Shown here: positions 1 through 7,561 of the stretch, piece by piece
How positions within the stretch are numbered: position 1 is the stretch's first letter
Layout of the letters: the number at the start of each line of letters is the position of its first letter
Origin: an uncultured Oscillospiraceae bacterium
Lineage (GTDB): Bacteria > Bacillota > Clostridia > Oscillospirales > Oscillospiraceae
Direction: 5' to 3'
Length of the DNA stretch: 25,000 nt
NCBI GenBank assembly: GCA_910587255.1
Contig: CAJUKT010000030.1
Span: 1-25,000, forward strand
Translations under genes and position numbers: made by a program
The notes under the pieces: generated by a model
What the model was told of the DNA's origin: nothing
What the model saw: only the letters and a program-made list of their open reading frames with translations
The model's database searches: none

Positions 1-117
1 GTCTCGCTCCAGCCATGCCGTCTCGTACGTGCGCGCCCCGAACCCCGGCGCCACCAGTCCCGCGCACAGCGCCAGTGCCGCCGCCAGCGCCGTCAGCTTC
101 CGCTTCATCTGTTTCAT
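1..117 (-). CDS. Exported protein, N-terminal 39 residues only
   Basis: The gene starts with ATG at 117 and runs off the left edge, so only 39 codons are visible. An AAGGAGG ribosome binding site lies about 8 bases upstream. The N-terminus begins MKQMKRK, followed by an Ala/Leu-rich hydrophobic stretch to about residue 25 and a possible signal peptidase site near Gly-Ala-Arg (residues 27-29). This is a typical Gram-positive signal peptide. Nothing of the mature domain is visible beyond about ten residues (TYETAWLERD), so no function can be given. It lies 48 bp downstream of the DUF4422 gene on the same strand and may share its transcript. Confidence 0.6.
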   Translation of the reverse strand, partial: MKQMKRKLTALAAALALCAGLVAPGFGARTYETAWLERD

Positions 118-165
118 CTGCTCGTCCTCCTTATCTTTCGTTGCAAGTACCTCAGAACAGGTCCT

Positions 166-1023
166 TCACCCATATAGTTTTCGTCCGATCCACTTCTTCC
201 AAAATTTTATCTCCGCTCTCCTCCTGCTCCCCGGCGGGAGCATCATATTCACCACTTGCTTTCCGCACCGCTCCACCGGCTTCTCCACAAAATGCACCCT
301 GGGCAGCTCAAGCACCCTAAGCTCTTGGTGATATGCCCGATATATTCCCAGCAGCCGCTCCGCTAGATATCCGTCCACCCTCCGCTCCTGAGCACAGTAG
401 CCGGAGACATCCTTCTGCCGGTCAAATTCCTCCAAAATCGGGAACAGCCATTGGCAATAGCCCTGAAAAACCTGCCTTTTCATGATAAAGATATTCCCGA
501 AATGGCAGATTGTGTTTGCGAGATACCCCTCTGCCCCATCTGAATATTCGGGAAAGCGCGCACCAAGAATCTGCTCCGCCAGATTTAAGTCTTCGCCGTG
601 ATGGAATGGAGCGGAAGCGTAATGCTCCCGCACTGGGATGTGCATATTTTCCCCTTGGGGGAAAACCACATCCCATTTCTGAATCAGCTCTGCAAACCTC
701 TCATAGCCCAGCCGGTCCAGCATCTGAAGCGTCGGCTCCCCTTCAATTATATAGGGAAGCCGTGCCGCCTCATTGGGGTAAAGATAGCGCCGGTAGTGGA
801 AAAAGCCATAGTAGTCCGCTTCAACATTTTTCCACGCCCAATATTGCCCGGTTAGTTCGCAGTAAGAGCGGTTTTTCTCAGAAATACTGTCACCGGCATC
901 ATCATGGAGAAATCCTGGAAAATGCTCGCCGGCCAACGCCGCCCCCACCTGGAGCGGAACTAAAAGAGGGTGTTTGGGAACATTGACGGGTTTATGGCAG
1001 CAAACAAATAATTTGATATCCAT
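166..1023 (-). CDS. DUF4422 domain protein (glycan/capsule-type glycosyltransferase-like)
   Basis: This 285-aa protein has the features of the DUF4422 family, found in capsular and cell-surface polysaccharide clusters and generally thought to be glycosyltransferase-like. The N-terminus MDIKLFVCCHKP matches the family's opening strand (KI.V..HK). The block NRSYCELTGQYWAWKN and then YYGFFHYRRYL, near residues 52-80, are the hallmark motifs. A later HFGNIFIMKR stretch (about residue 173) is also typical. The ATG at 1023 follows a purine-rich GGGGGGATGA. No signal peptide or membrane segment is visible, so it should be cytoplasmic. No other polysaccharide gene is in view, so its pathway is unknown. 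The 5' side is an AT-rich region that may mark the edge of an acquired segment. Confidence 0.8.
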   Translation of the reverse strand: MDIKLFVCCHKPVNVPKHPLLVPLQVGAALAGEHFPGFLHDDAGDSISEKNRSYCELTGQYWAWKNVEADYYGFFHYRRYLYPNEAARLPYIIEGEPTLQMLDRLGYERFAELIQKWDVVFPQGENMHIPVREHYASAPFHHGEDLNLAEQILGARFPEYSDGAEGYLANTICHFGNIFIMKRQVFQGYCQWLFPILEEFDRQKDVSGYCAQERRVDGYLAERLLGIYRAYHQELRVLELPRVHFVEKPVERCGKQVVNMMLPPGSRRRAEIKFWKKWIGRKLYG

Positions 1024-1414
1024 TTCATCCCCCCATTCCTGTTTCCCTCAAAAAATTCACACACGTTCCGTCTGATATTCTCCTTGTATTTTCATACCAC
1101 TCCGCAATTATCTTCATATTAAATAGTTCGTTGTTTATTTGAAGAAAAAATAAGTGGGGGTGCAAAAATCCCCGCAGGTGTCTTTATTTTACTACAAATA
1201 TCGGTCAATTGCAATCTCTATTTTGACTAAAAAGGTCATAGGGCCGTAACTAAATTGCAAAATCAGCCTATTTTTACACGTCTTATGCCTCCTAGAATGC
1301 CCAATATAGCCCGTTTTCAGCGACAAATCCTTTTTCTTTCCGCACAAAGAAATACCAACAATCTGTTTCGTTGTGTTTTTTCGCGGGGTTCCTGGGTTCT
1401 TGTGCTGCCATCGC
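1024..1414. other. AT-rich intergenic stretch, no credible gene
   Basis: This stretch is visibly much richer in A+T than the flanking genes, especially at about 1060-1400. The only open frames crossing it are shadows without a ribosome binding site. A small hairpin with GTGGGG and CCCCGC arms lies near 1155-1177. It should hold the promoter of the DUF4422 gene, but I could not pick out a convincing -35/-10 pair. The base composition suggests a remnant of foreign DNA or a decayed gene; this is inference. Confidence 0.4.
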
Positions 1415-1461
1415 AAAGCTGACCGGGCCGCGATTTTACCAATCACGGCCCGGTCAGCTTT
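1415..1461. terminator. Strong inverted repeat, likely terminator of the GerMN/two-component operon
   Basis: A 21-bp arm (1415-1435, containing GCTGACCGGGCCG) and its complement (1441-1461, CGGCCCGGTCAGC) are separated by 5 bases, with one mismatch. The repeat lies about 60 bp beyond the GerMN gene stop, where an operon terminator is expected. Neither strand has a long T tract (only TTT directly at the stem base), so termination efficiency is uncertain. Confidence 0.6.
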
Positions 1462-1519
1462 ATATTGTGGCAGATCAATTGATTTTCCGCCAGGCACACC
1501 GTCAATGTTCAAACAGCGC

Positions 1520-2416
1520 CTAATTCTCCTCCGCCCATGCAGACGGCCGCACCGGCTGCGACAGATCCCGCCCGCCGAACTGGCCCGGGGACTCCCCCTC
1601 CACCAGCAGCTGCACCTGCTCCACCGTGTCCAGGCTGCACAGCGTCGCCACAATGGCGTCGACGGCTTGACCCCGCTCCTCCTCAGGCAGCTCCAGCAGT
1701 TGGGCGGACAGGTCGGCGCAGCACACCCCGCTGTCCACCCAAACCGAGCGCACCGACAGCCCGGCGGGCAGCAGGGGCGCCAGCCCCTCCTCCTTCGGCC
1801 CGGCCAGGAGGGCCTCCAGCACCGCCCTAGCCGGGACCTTATCCTGCGTCAGGCGGAATACCCGTAGCTCGAAGCCCAGGGAATCTCCCCCCTCCCGGCG
1901 GAAATAGAGGGCCGCGGTCACCTCCACCGGCGTCTCCTCCGCACCGGAAAACAGCACGTCCCCGGGATAGAGCACGTGGCGCTCCCGGTAGGACTGCCCA
2001 GCCCCGCTGGCAGTCACCCGCACGCCGTCCACCCCCGGCAGCTGGGCCAAGGTCAGGGTGATGCAGTAATCGGCCAGCGTCAAATCCACCCCCACCAGCC
2101 CGGCATAGGCGGCGGACAGCTCCACATGGGCCACCCGCTGCTCCACCGACCAGCTGAGCACCCGGGTTCCGGCGGGGATGGGCGCGGCCAGCTCCGTCTC
2201 CTCCTCTGGCGGCCCCGCCAGCAGCGCGTCCAGCATGGCGGGCACCGTGGCCGCCCCCTCATAGGGGCAGCTGTCCAGCGCGGCGGTGAGCTGCCGCCCC
2301 TGGGTGAGAAACCAAAGCCTCAGCCCCTCGTCCTCCGCCGGGGCGGCGGGGGCGCAGCCGCAGGCCAGCGCCAGCCACAGTGCCGCGCACAGCAGCTTGG
2401 CAACAGCGTTTTTCAC
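1520..2416 (-). CDS. Lipoprotein with two GerMN domains
   Basis: A 298-aa secreted lipoprotein. The N-terminus is a short basic/hydrophobic signal ending in LALACGC, so Cys19 or Cys21 should be lipidated. Two GerMN-type repeats follow, at about residues 45-140 and 165-285. Each carries the pattern of an Ala-rich helix with a LLAGP turn (LDALLAGPPEEE, LEALLAGPKEEG), then IPAGTRVLSW or LPAGLSVRSV and a strand with VELS or ADLS. GerMN domains occur in spore germination protein GerM and in LpqB, the partner of the MtrB kinase. The start is GTG at 2416, overlapping the kinase stop by 4 bp (GTGA), with GGGGGAGG just upstream, indicating translational coupling. By analogy with LpqB it may modulate the neighbouring kinase at the membrane surface; this is inference. 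Confidence 0.85.
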   Translation of the reverse strand: MKNAVAKLLCAALWLALACGCAPAAPAEDEGLRLWFLTQGRQLTAALDSCPYEGAATVPAMLDALLAGPPEEETELAAPIPAGTRVLSWSVEQRVAHVELSAAYAGLVGVDLTLADYCITLTLAQLPGVDGVRVTASGAGQSYRERHVLYPGDVLFSGAEETPVEVTAALYFRREGGDSLGFELRVFRLTQDKVPARAVLEALLAGPKEEGLAPLLPAGLSVRSVWVDSGVCCADLSAQLLELPEEERGQAVDAIVATLCSLDTVEQVQLLVEGESPGQFGGRDLSQPVRPSAWAEEN

Positions 2417-3861
2417 AGCGCCTCCCCCTCTCGCAGCGCGGGGAACTCCGCCTCAAACCGGGTGCCCCGGCCGGCGGGGTTTGGCCCCGCGGTGATATCC
2501 CCGCCGTGGAGCCGGGCGGTATCCCGGGCGATGGACAGCCCCAGGCCGGTGCCTCCCGCCGCACGGGAGCGGGCCTTGTCCACCCGATAAAAGCGTTCAA
2601 ATATCTTGGGCAGGTCGTCCTTGGGGATACCCAGGCCGGTGTCGGTGACGGTGAGGGCCACCTTCTCCCCCCGCCGGGACACCCCCACCTCCACCCTGCC
2701 CCCGGGCAGATTGTATTTGATGGCGTTTTCCACCAGGTTGAAGGCCACCTGGTACAGGTCGTCCTCGTTGGCGGACAGGGCGCAGGCAGGCTCCACGCTG
2801 ACCCTGAGCTCCACCTCCGCCCGCCGGGCCACGGGGGAGAGCAGGTGGGCCACCTTCTCCGCCACCGCCCCCAGCTCCACCGGCTCCCGCTCCCGCTCGG
2901 TCCCGGCATCCAGCCGGGTGAGGGCCAGCAGGTGCTCGCTGATGCGGGTGAGCCGGTCCGCCTCCTCCCCGATGTCGGCCACAAACTCCCGCACGGTGCC
3001 CATATCCACCGAGGGGCTTTGCAGGATGGAATCGGTGAGCAGCCGGATGGAGGCCAGCGGCGTTTTCAGCTCGTGGGAGGCGTCGGACACAAACCGCCGC
3101 CGGGCCTCCTCGGTGGTCTGAAGGCGGCCGGTGAGCTGGTTGAACTCATCGGCCAGCTGGGCCATCTCGTCCCTGCCCTGGGATTCCACCCGGTGGCTGT
3201 ACTCGCCCTCCCGCACGTGGCGGATGGCGGAGAGCAGCCGCACGGTGTTGCGGGTGAGGGTTTTGGACAGCAGCACCACCAGCACCAGCGCCACCAGGCA
3301 GATGACGATGGAGATATAGCGCAGGTTGGCCTGGATGGAGCGCAGCACCCCGGCCTGCTCGCTGTCGTATTCGTAGAGGTACACCGCCCCCAGCGTCATG
3401 CCGTGGTAGAGGATGGGCACCGCCGCCCGGGAGCGAATGACCCCCTCCCGATATTCGGAGCGGGACACGTCCTTCCCCCGCAGCGCGGCGGCCACCTCCC
3501 CCATGAGGGCGTAGCCCCCCAGGCGGTTGTCCAGGGTGGAGCTGTCGTAGAGGATGCGGGCCGCCGCGTCTGTGACCAGCACCCGGGTGCCCTGGGCCTC
3601 CTCCAGCAGGGCCATGGTCTGCTCCACGCCCTCCCGGGTCAGCGTCTCGGACACCGCCAGCGTGGAACCGATGACCAGCGCCTGCCGCTTCAGGTTGCTC
3701 TGCTTGGAGGTAAACACCATATTTTCCGCCATCAGGATGGGGTAGGTGTTCATCACAATCAGGATGGCCGCCACCACCAGCAGATAAGTCAGCGCATATT
3801 TGGCCTGGATGCTGCGGAAAAAGGGAACGCTCTGCTCCCGCCGCCGTCTTGCCGCCGTCAT
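2413..3861 (-). CDS. Membrane sensor histidine kinase (WalK/PhoR/ResE-like)
   Basis: The chosen start is ATG at 3861 (482 aa), with AAAGGA about 10 bases upstream; a longer frame from ATG 3909 has no good ribosome binding site. Domain order is a first membrane helix (about 24-40), an extracytoplasmic sensor region (about 45-180, with a single-Cache/PAS-like look), a second membrane helix (about 183-200), a HAMP linker, then HisKA with SHELKTPL (phosphoacceptor His263). The HATPase_c part has the N box NLVENAIKYN, G1 DTGLGIP and G2 GGTGLGLS. All catalytic motifs are intact. It belongs with the OmpR-type regulator just upstream in the transcript and is coupled to the GerMN lipoprotein by a 4-bp overlap. 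The signal is not evident; an envelope stress or cell-wall role is plausible by family resemblance. Confidence 0.93.
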   Translation of the reverse strand: MTAARRRREQSVPFFRSIQAKYALTYLLVVAAILIVMNTYPILMAENMVFTSKQSNLKRQALVIGSTLAVSETLTREGVEQTMALLEEAQGTRVLVTDAAARILYDSSTLDNRLGGYALMGEVAAALRGKDVSRSEYREGVIRSRAAVPILYHGMTLGAVYLYEYDSEQAGVLRSIQANLRYISIVICLVALVLVVLLSKTLTRNTVRLLSAIRHVREGEYSHRVESQGRDEMAQLADEFNQLTGRLQTTEEARRRFVSDASHELKTPLASIRLLTDSILQSPSVDMGTVREFVADIGEEADRLTRISEHLLALTRLDAGTEREREPVELGAVAEKVAHLLSPVARRAEVELRVSVEPACALSANEDDLYQVAFNLVENAIKYNLPGGRVEVGVSRRGEKVALTVTDTGLGIPKDDLPKIFERFYRVDKARSRAAGGTGLGLSIARDTARLHGGDITAGPNPAGRGTRFEAEFPALREGEAL

Positions 3862-3917
3862 AGGCCGTCCATCCTTTCTTGATAACCTCCGCTGTATCCA
3901 CGCGGCCATTGGGCGAA

Positions 3918-4037
3918 TGGCCGGGGCGCTTCCACAGCCGATTCACGCTCCGATTTGGCGCGTGGCCGGGGCGCTTCCACAGCCGATTCACGCTCCGATT
4001 TGGCACATGGCCGGGTCGCTTTCGCTCCGACTCAGGC
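3918..4037. repeat. 45-bp tandem repeat, two full copies plus a partial third
   Basis: Two 45-bp units (3918-3962 and 3963-4007) differ only at the last bases of the unit. A degenerate partial third copy starts at 4008 (TGGCCGGGTCGCTTTCGCTCC). They fill the gap between the response regulator and kinase genes. The unit length is a multiple of three. Read on the minus strand in one frame, it gives a repeated 15-residue block containing RPGH.PNRSVNRLW, but that frame runs into the kinase gene out of frame and has no good start. Confidence 0.85.
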
Positions 4038-4073
4038 AAAACCCGGGCCACTCCGTGGCCCTTGAATTTTGCC
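4035..4073. other. Compound hairpin downstream of the response regulator
   Basis: The outer arms GGCAAAA (4035-4041) and TTTTGCC (4067-4073) enclose inner arms GGGCCA (4045-4050) and TGGCCC (4056-4061). The structure lies 22 bp past the response regulator stop. On the minus strand, the TTTT of the closing arm resembles a weak terminator, so it could attenuate transcription between regulator and kinase or stabilise the upstream mRNA. Confidence 0.45.
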
Positions 4074-4094
4074 TTCGCTCCGTTCCAAGCTCCC

Positions 4095-4799
4095 CTATGT
4101 GCCTATCGTCGCGCTATTAGCCAAATAATACCCCACGCCCCACTTGGTCAAAATGTGCTCCGGGTTGGCCGGGTCGGGCTCCAGCTTCTCCCGCAGGCGG
4201 CGTATGTGCACATCCACGGTGCGGAACTCCCCGATATACTCATAGCCCCACACCAGATTGAGCAGGTTCTCCCGGCTGTACACCCGCCCCGGGTTCTGCA
4301 TCAGCAGGGCCATCAGGTCGAATTCCTTGGCGGTGAGCTCCACCGGCTCCCCGTCCCGCCAGGCCGCCCGCTCGCTGAGATCCAGGGTGATGGCCCCCTG
4401 GGTGAGCCGGTCCGCCTCCCGCTGCTGCTGGGCGGCGGCCCCCGCCCGGCGCAGCAGGGCCCGGATGCGGGCCTTCAGCTCCAGGATGTTGAAGGGCTTG
4501 GTGATGTAGTCGTCCGCCCCGCACTCAAAGCCGATGATCTTATCCGTGTCCTCGCCTTTGGCGGTGAGCATGATGACGGGCACGTTGGAAAACTCCCGAA
4601 TCTTCATGCACGCCTGGAGCCCGTCGATTTTGGGCATCATCAGGTCTAATATAATGAGGTCGAACTGCCCGGTGCGGGCCTTGTCCACCGCCTCCTCGCC
4701 GTCGGAGCCGGTGTCCACCTGATAGCCCTCGTTCTCCAAATTGAATTTGATCCCCTTGACCATCACCCGTTCGTCGTCAACCACCAGTATTTTGGGCAT
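4095..4799 (-). CDS. OmpR/PhoB-family response regulator
   Basis: A 234-aa two-domain regulator. The receiver domain (about 1-120) has the acidic pair D8/D9, phosphoacceptor Asp52 in LDLMMP, Thr79 and Lys101 in TKPF. The C-terminal winged helix (about 135-228) has VELTAKEFDLMALL, the recognition-helix region RTVDVHIRRLREKL and the ending KWGVGYYLA. All phosphorylation residues are present, so it should be a normal DNA-binding partner of the downstream kinase. The ATG at 4799 is preceded by AGGAGG at a spacing of 7. Its first 23 bp overlap the end of the ComEA-like gene, so the two are co-transcribed. A tail of seven residues (NSATIGT) extends past the usual family end and may be a sequence-drift extension. 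Confidence 0.95.
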   Translation of the reverse strand: MPKILVVDDERVMVKGIKFNLENEGYQVDTGSDGEEAVDKARTGQFDLIILDLMMPKIDGLQACMKIREFSNVPVIMLTAKGEDTDKIIGFECGADDYITKPFNILELKARIRALLRRAGAAAQQQREADRLTQGAITLDLSERAAWRDGEPVELTAKEFDLMALLMQNPGRVYSRENLLNLVWGYEYIGEFRTVDVHIRRLREKLEPDPANPEHILTKWGVGYYLANSATIGT

Positions 4800-5154
4800 C
4801 TGCGTATCCTCCTGTTGTGATCTGGTCCAAAATATTCTCCAAAATCCCCTCGCCGATCCCCTTCACCCGGACCAGCTCCTCCGGGTAGCGGTAGGGGCCG
4901 TTCTCCTCCCGGTCGTCCAAAATGGCCTGGGCGCGGACCTGGCCGATGCCGGGCAGGGACATCAGCTCCTCCAGCCCCGCGCTGTTGATATCCACCAGCT
5001 GCGTCCCCTGCGCCTGGGCCGCGGCGGGCGGCTCGTGGGGCAGCCGGCGCAGGGGCTCCATTGCCGCGCCCCGCAGCGCGAAGCACAGCGCCATCGCGGC
5101 CCCGGCCGCCATCACCGCCGCCAGCGTCCGCCCATCCCCCCGGCCAAGCTTCAT
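4777..5154 (-). CDS. ComEA-like membrane-anchored helix-hairpin-helix DNA-binding protein
   Basis: A 125-aa protein. The ATG at 5154 has GGAGG about 7 bases upstream; longer frames extend into the divergent dac gene and lack a ribosome binding site. The N-terminus holds one hydrophobic anchor (about residues 11-28), followed by a Pro/Ala-rich linker. The C-terminal half has tandem HhH motifs: VDINSAGLEELMSLPGIG.. (starting near residue 54) and ELVRVKGIGEGILENI. This is the arrangement of ComEA, the surface DNA receptor for transformation, and of related HhH proteins. No comEB/comEC gene is nearby; instead the gene leads into a two-component operon, overlapping the regulator by 23 bp. DNA binding outside the membrane is inferred; actual competence is not shown. 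Confidence 0.85.
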   Translation of the reverse strand: MKLGRGDGRTLAAVMAAGAAMALCFALRGAAMEPLRRLPHEPPAAAQAQGTQLVDINSAGLEELMSLPGIGQVRAQAILDDREENGPYRYPEELVRVKGIGEGILENILDQITTGGYADAQNTGG

Positions 5155-5194
5155 TTTGTCCCTCCAAATTCTCCCCAAACCCGGTTTCTCCCAG

Positions 5195-5223
5195 TTGCAA
5201 GGGGAAAAACTTTCTGATATAAT
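5195..5223 (+). promoter_or_regulatory. Sigma-A promoter of the D,D-carboxypeptidase gene
   Basis: The -35 TTGCAA (5195-5200), a 17-bp spacer and a perfect -10 TATAAT (5218-5223) point to the dac gene 77 bp downstream. The leader contains a small hairpin (GCCGTC/GACGGC, 5248-5263). On the opposite strand, a TATAAT at 5277-5272 lacks a recognisable -35; it may serve the divergent ComEA-like operon. Confidence 0.8.
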
Positions 5224-5299
5224 GGTTTTGTACCGCTCTTTCCGCCCGCCGTCCCCGGACGGCACGATAATATTATAACATAGATCGCGGGAGATTCCT

Positions 5300-6667
5300 A
5301 TGAAAAAATATCCTTTTCTTTCCCTGCTTCTGGCGGCGCTGCTGTCGCTGTCCCTCGTCTGCCCCGCCCTGGCCCTGGACGACCCCCAGCCCAACTGCCG
5401 CGCCGCCATCCTGGTGGACGGCGATAACAACGAGGTGCTCTACGACTTCAACGCCCGCCAGCGGATGTATCCCGCCTCCATCACCAAGATCATGACCTCC
5501 CTGGTGGTGCTGGACGCGGTGGACGCGGGGGAGATCTCCCTGGACACGCTGGTCACCGCCTCCGCCCAGGCGGTGAACCTGCCCTGGGACAGCTCCACGG
5601 CGGGCATCAAGGCCGGCGAGATCCTGACGGTGCTGGACCTGCTGTACTGCGACCTGCTCCCCTCCGGCAACGAGGCGTGTAATATCCTGTCTGAGGCGGT
5701 GGCGGGCACCTCGGCGGAGTTTGTGGCCCGGATGAACGCCAAGGCCCAGGCGCTGGGCATGGCGGACACCCATTTCATGAACCCCCACGGCCTCCACGAC
5801 CCGGAGCACTACACCACCGCCTATGATGTCTACCTCATGGCCTCCGCCGCCATGGAGAACGAGACCTTCCGCACCATCGTGCGCTCGCCCTCCCACACCC
5901 TTCCGGCCACCAACCTCCAGCCGGAGCGGACCATCTATTCCTCCAACGGCCTGCTCAGCAGCTTCTACGCCATCGGCTATACATACGGCAAGGCCATCGG
6001 CATCAAGACGGGCAATACCGGCGAGGCGGGGCGCTGCCTGGCCTCCGCCGCCGTGGACGAGCTGGGGCGCACCTTCTACTGCGTGGTGCTGGGCACCGAG
6101 GACACCGTGGACGAAAACGGCCGCCACTTCTGGTCCTTCTCCGAGACCAAGCGGCTGCTGGAGTGGGCCTTTCAAAACTTCCACCGCACCACCCTGCTGA
6201 GCCAGGACACGGAAAACGTGATGCGGGAGGTGAAGGTATCCCTGTCCGACCAGGCGGACTACGTGCTGGCCCAGCCCACGGGCAGCATCGAGGCCACCAT
6301 GCCCTCGGACTACGACCCCAAAAAGGCGGAGCTGGACTTTGACCTGCCGGAGGAGCCGGTGGAGGCCCCCATCGCCGCCGGGCAGAAGCTGGGCACCGTC
6401 ACTCTGCGGTACGGCGATATAGAGTACGGCACCCTGGACATGGTGGCCGGCAGCAGCGTGGAGCGCTCCGAATTCCTCTACACCGTGCAGCAGATCAAGC
6501 ACTACTGGTCCCTGTGGTGGGTGAAGGCGCTGCTCGCCGCCGGCGTGCTGCTGCTGGCGGTGCTGGTCTTTTTCCTCAGCGTCATCCTTCCCCGCCGCAA
6601 GGCCCGGCGGCGGTACAGCCGGGCGGGGGGCCGCCGTCCCGCCTCCTCCTACCGCGGCCGCCGGTGA
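5300..6667 (+). CDS. D-alanyl-D-alanine carboxypeptidase (DacA/DacF-type, peptidase S11)
   Basis: A 455-aa low-molecular-weight penicillin-binding protein that trims the terminal D-Ala from peptidoglycan stem peptides outside the membrane. There is a signal peptide (residues 1-26, ending ALA). All three active-site motifs are present: SITK (Ser60, Lys63), SGN (122-124) and KTG (236-238). A C-terminal PBP5-like domain follows (about 290-395), then a membrane anchor WWVKALLAAGVLLLAVLVFF (about 404-430) and a very basic cytoplasmic tail rich in Arg. Many family members use an amphipathic anchor; here it is a full hydrophobic helix, as in other Clostridia. The gene is monocistronic with its own strong promoter. 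In a spore former it could act in vegetative wall or cortex maturation; sequence alone does not decide. Confidence 0.95.
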   Translation: MKKYPFLSLLLAALLSLSLVCPALALDDPQPNCRAAILVDGDNNEVLYDFNARQRMYPASITKIMTSLVVLDAVDAGEISLDTLVTASAQAVNLPWDSSTAGIKAGEILTVLDLLYCDLLPSGNEACNILSEAVAGTSAEFVARMNAKAQALGMADTHFMNPHGLHDPEHYTTAYDVYLMASAAMENETFRTIVRSPSHTLPATNLQPERTIYSSNGLLSSFYAIGYTYGKAIGIKTGNTGEAGRCLASAAVDELGRTFYCVVLGTEDTVDENGRHFWSFSETKRLLEWAFQNFHRTTLLSQDTENVMREVKVSLSDQADYVLAQPTGSIEATMPSDYDPKKAELDFDLPEEPVEAPIAAGQKLGTVTLRYGDIEYGTLDMVAGSSVERSEFLYTVQQIKHYWSLWWVKALLAAGVLLLAVLVFFLSVILPRRKARRRYSRAGGRRPASSYRGRR

Positions 6668-6862
6668 CGCCGGGTTTTGTCGGATTTCCTCCTATTTTGT
6701 TATATTTTTCTCAGAGTTCATAGAAATTTCACGACGTTCACGATTTCTTCACAAAAGGTTCTCAAATTGTCCAACACTTCCCAGGGGGGCTCTGGTATTA
6801 TAATCACGTCAGGTACAAAACCAGACAATCTCCTCCCTCTCTCTTTTCTCAAAAAATGAAGG
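6668..6862 (+). other. Long AT-rich 3' region with orphan -10 element
   Basis: Almost 200 bp separate the dac stop from the terminator at 6863. The stretch is AT-rich. It carries three TTCAC direct repeats (6728-6732, 6737-6741, 6748-6752), a small hairpin (CCAG/CTGG, 6781-6794) and a perfect TATAAT at 6799-6804 without a matching -35. No open frame looks coding. It may be a 3' untranslated region or a short RNA running into the terminator. Confidence 0.35.
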
Positions 6863-6888
6863 CCCCCCGGCGAAAGCCGGGGGGTTTT
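6863..6888. terminator. Rho-independent terminator (dac; probably bidirectional)
   Basis: A perfect 9-bp stem CCCCCCGGC/GCCGGGGGG with a GAAA loop is followed by TTTT on the plus strand. The minus strand has CCTTCATTTTTT after the stem, so it can also end the convergent ECF S-component transcript. Confidence 0.9.
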
Positions 6889-6935
6889 CATGTTCTCACC
6901 GCGGCCCGGCCTTGCGCCGTGCCGGGGCGGGAGGC

Positions 6936-7538
6936 TCACATCGCCAGCTTCTGCTCCAGGCGGGCCTCCTTCAGCGCCTTGCGGATGGCCACGCCCAGGA
7001 CAGGGGCGCAGATCACAGCCAGCCCGCCGTTCACCAGCGTGGCAGGCAGCTTTCCCACAATCAGCGCCCAGCACTGCACCGGCGTGGTGAATCCCTCAAT
7101 GAGCATCCCGTTGTAGAAATAGACCTTCACCGAGTAAACCACCAGGAAGGCCAGCGCCGCGCACAGGGAGGACGCCAGCATGGCCGGATAGCTGTCCCGC
7201 TCCCTCTTCAGCAGCCTGACGAACGCGTAATACATCACCAGGCCCGACACCAGGCCGTACACGCCCTTGACAAAGAACGTGATGAAGGCTTCATGCGCAT
7301 AATACCCCTGCGTCAGGTCATAGAGGAACGACCCCAGGCCGGCGGCGGCAAAGCCCCACCAGGGCCCCAGCAGCAGCCCGGACAGCGTGCACATGATATT
7401 GCCCAGGGTGAACGCGGTGACGCCGCCCACCGAGAGGGGCAGGACAATGCGCGCGAAATTGCCTGCCGCCACCAGCGCCGTCATCATAGCCGCCACGCAT
7501 AGTCTTAGGATCATTTCCCGGTTTTTAGATTGGTTCAT
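6936..7538 (-). CDS. ECF transporter S component (vitamin/cofactor uptake)
   Basis: A 200-aa integral membrane protein with about six hydrophobic segments, lacking any ATPase or nucleotide motif. The start is taken as ATG 7538 with AAGGAG 9 bases upstream; a TTG at 7547 is less likely. The signature stretch VGGVTAFTLGNIMCTLSGLLLGP...G.GS..YDL (about residues 37-75) is typical of substrate-binding S units of energy-coupling factor transporters. These pair with a shared EcfA/EcfA'/EcfT module, which is not in this window. The substrate cannot be read from sequence. The divergent MocR/PdxR-like regulator makes vitamin B6 a reasonable guess, because ECF S components of the PdxU type sit in PdxR regulons; folate or pantothenate remain possible. 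Confidence 0.85.
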   Translation of the reverse strand: MNQSKNREMILRLCVAAMMTALVAAGNFARIVLPLSVGGVTAFTLGNIMCTLSGLLLGPWWGFAAAGLGSFLYDLTQGYYAHEAFITFFVKGVYGLVSGLVMYYAFVRLLKRERDSYPAMLASSLCAALAFLVVYSVKVYFYNGMLIEGFTTPVQCWALIVGKLPATLVNGGLAVICAPVLGVAIRKALKEARLEQKLAM

Positions 7539-7561
7539 CCTTTTCAACTCCTTCCGGGGCC

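Noticed and set aside
1152..1180. GTGGGG/CCCCGC hairpin as a terminator
   Set aside because: Short stem with a wobble or mismatch and no gene ending beside it.
1192..1653. 153-aa minus-strand frame across the AT-rich gap
   Set aside because: It overlaps the GerMN gene in another frame, has no start signal and spans the hairpin at 1415-1461.
3146..4051. Minus-strand frame with repeated 15-residue blocks leading into the kinase gene
   Set aside because: It lacks a ribosome binding site, and most of its length is an out-of-frame shadow of the kinase; the repeat is better described at DNA level.
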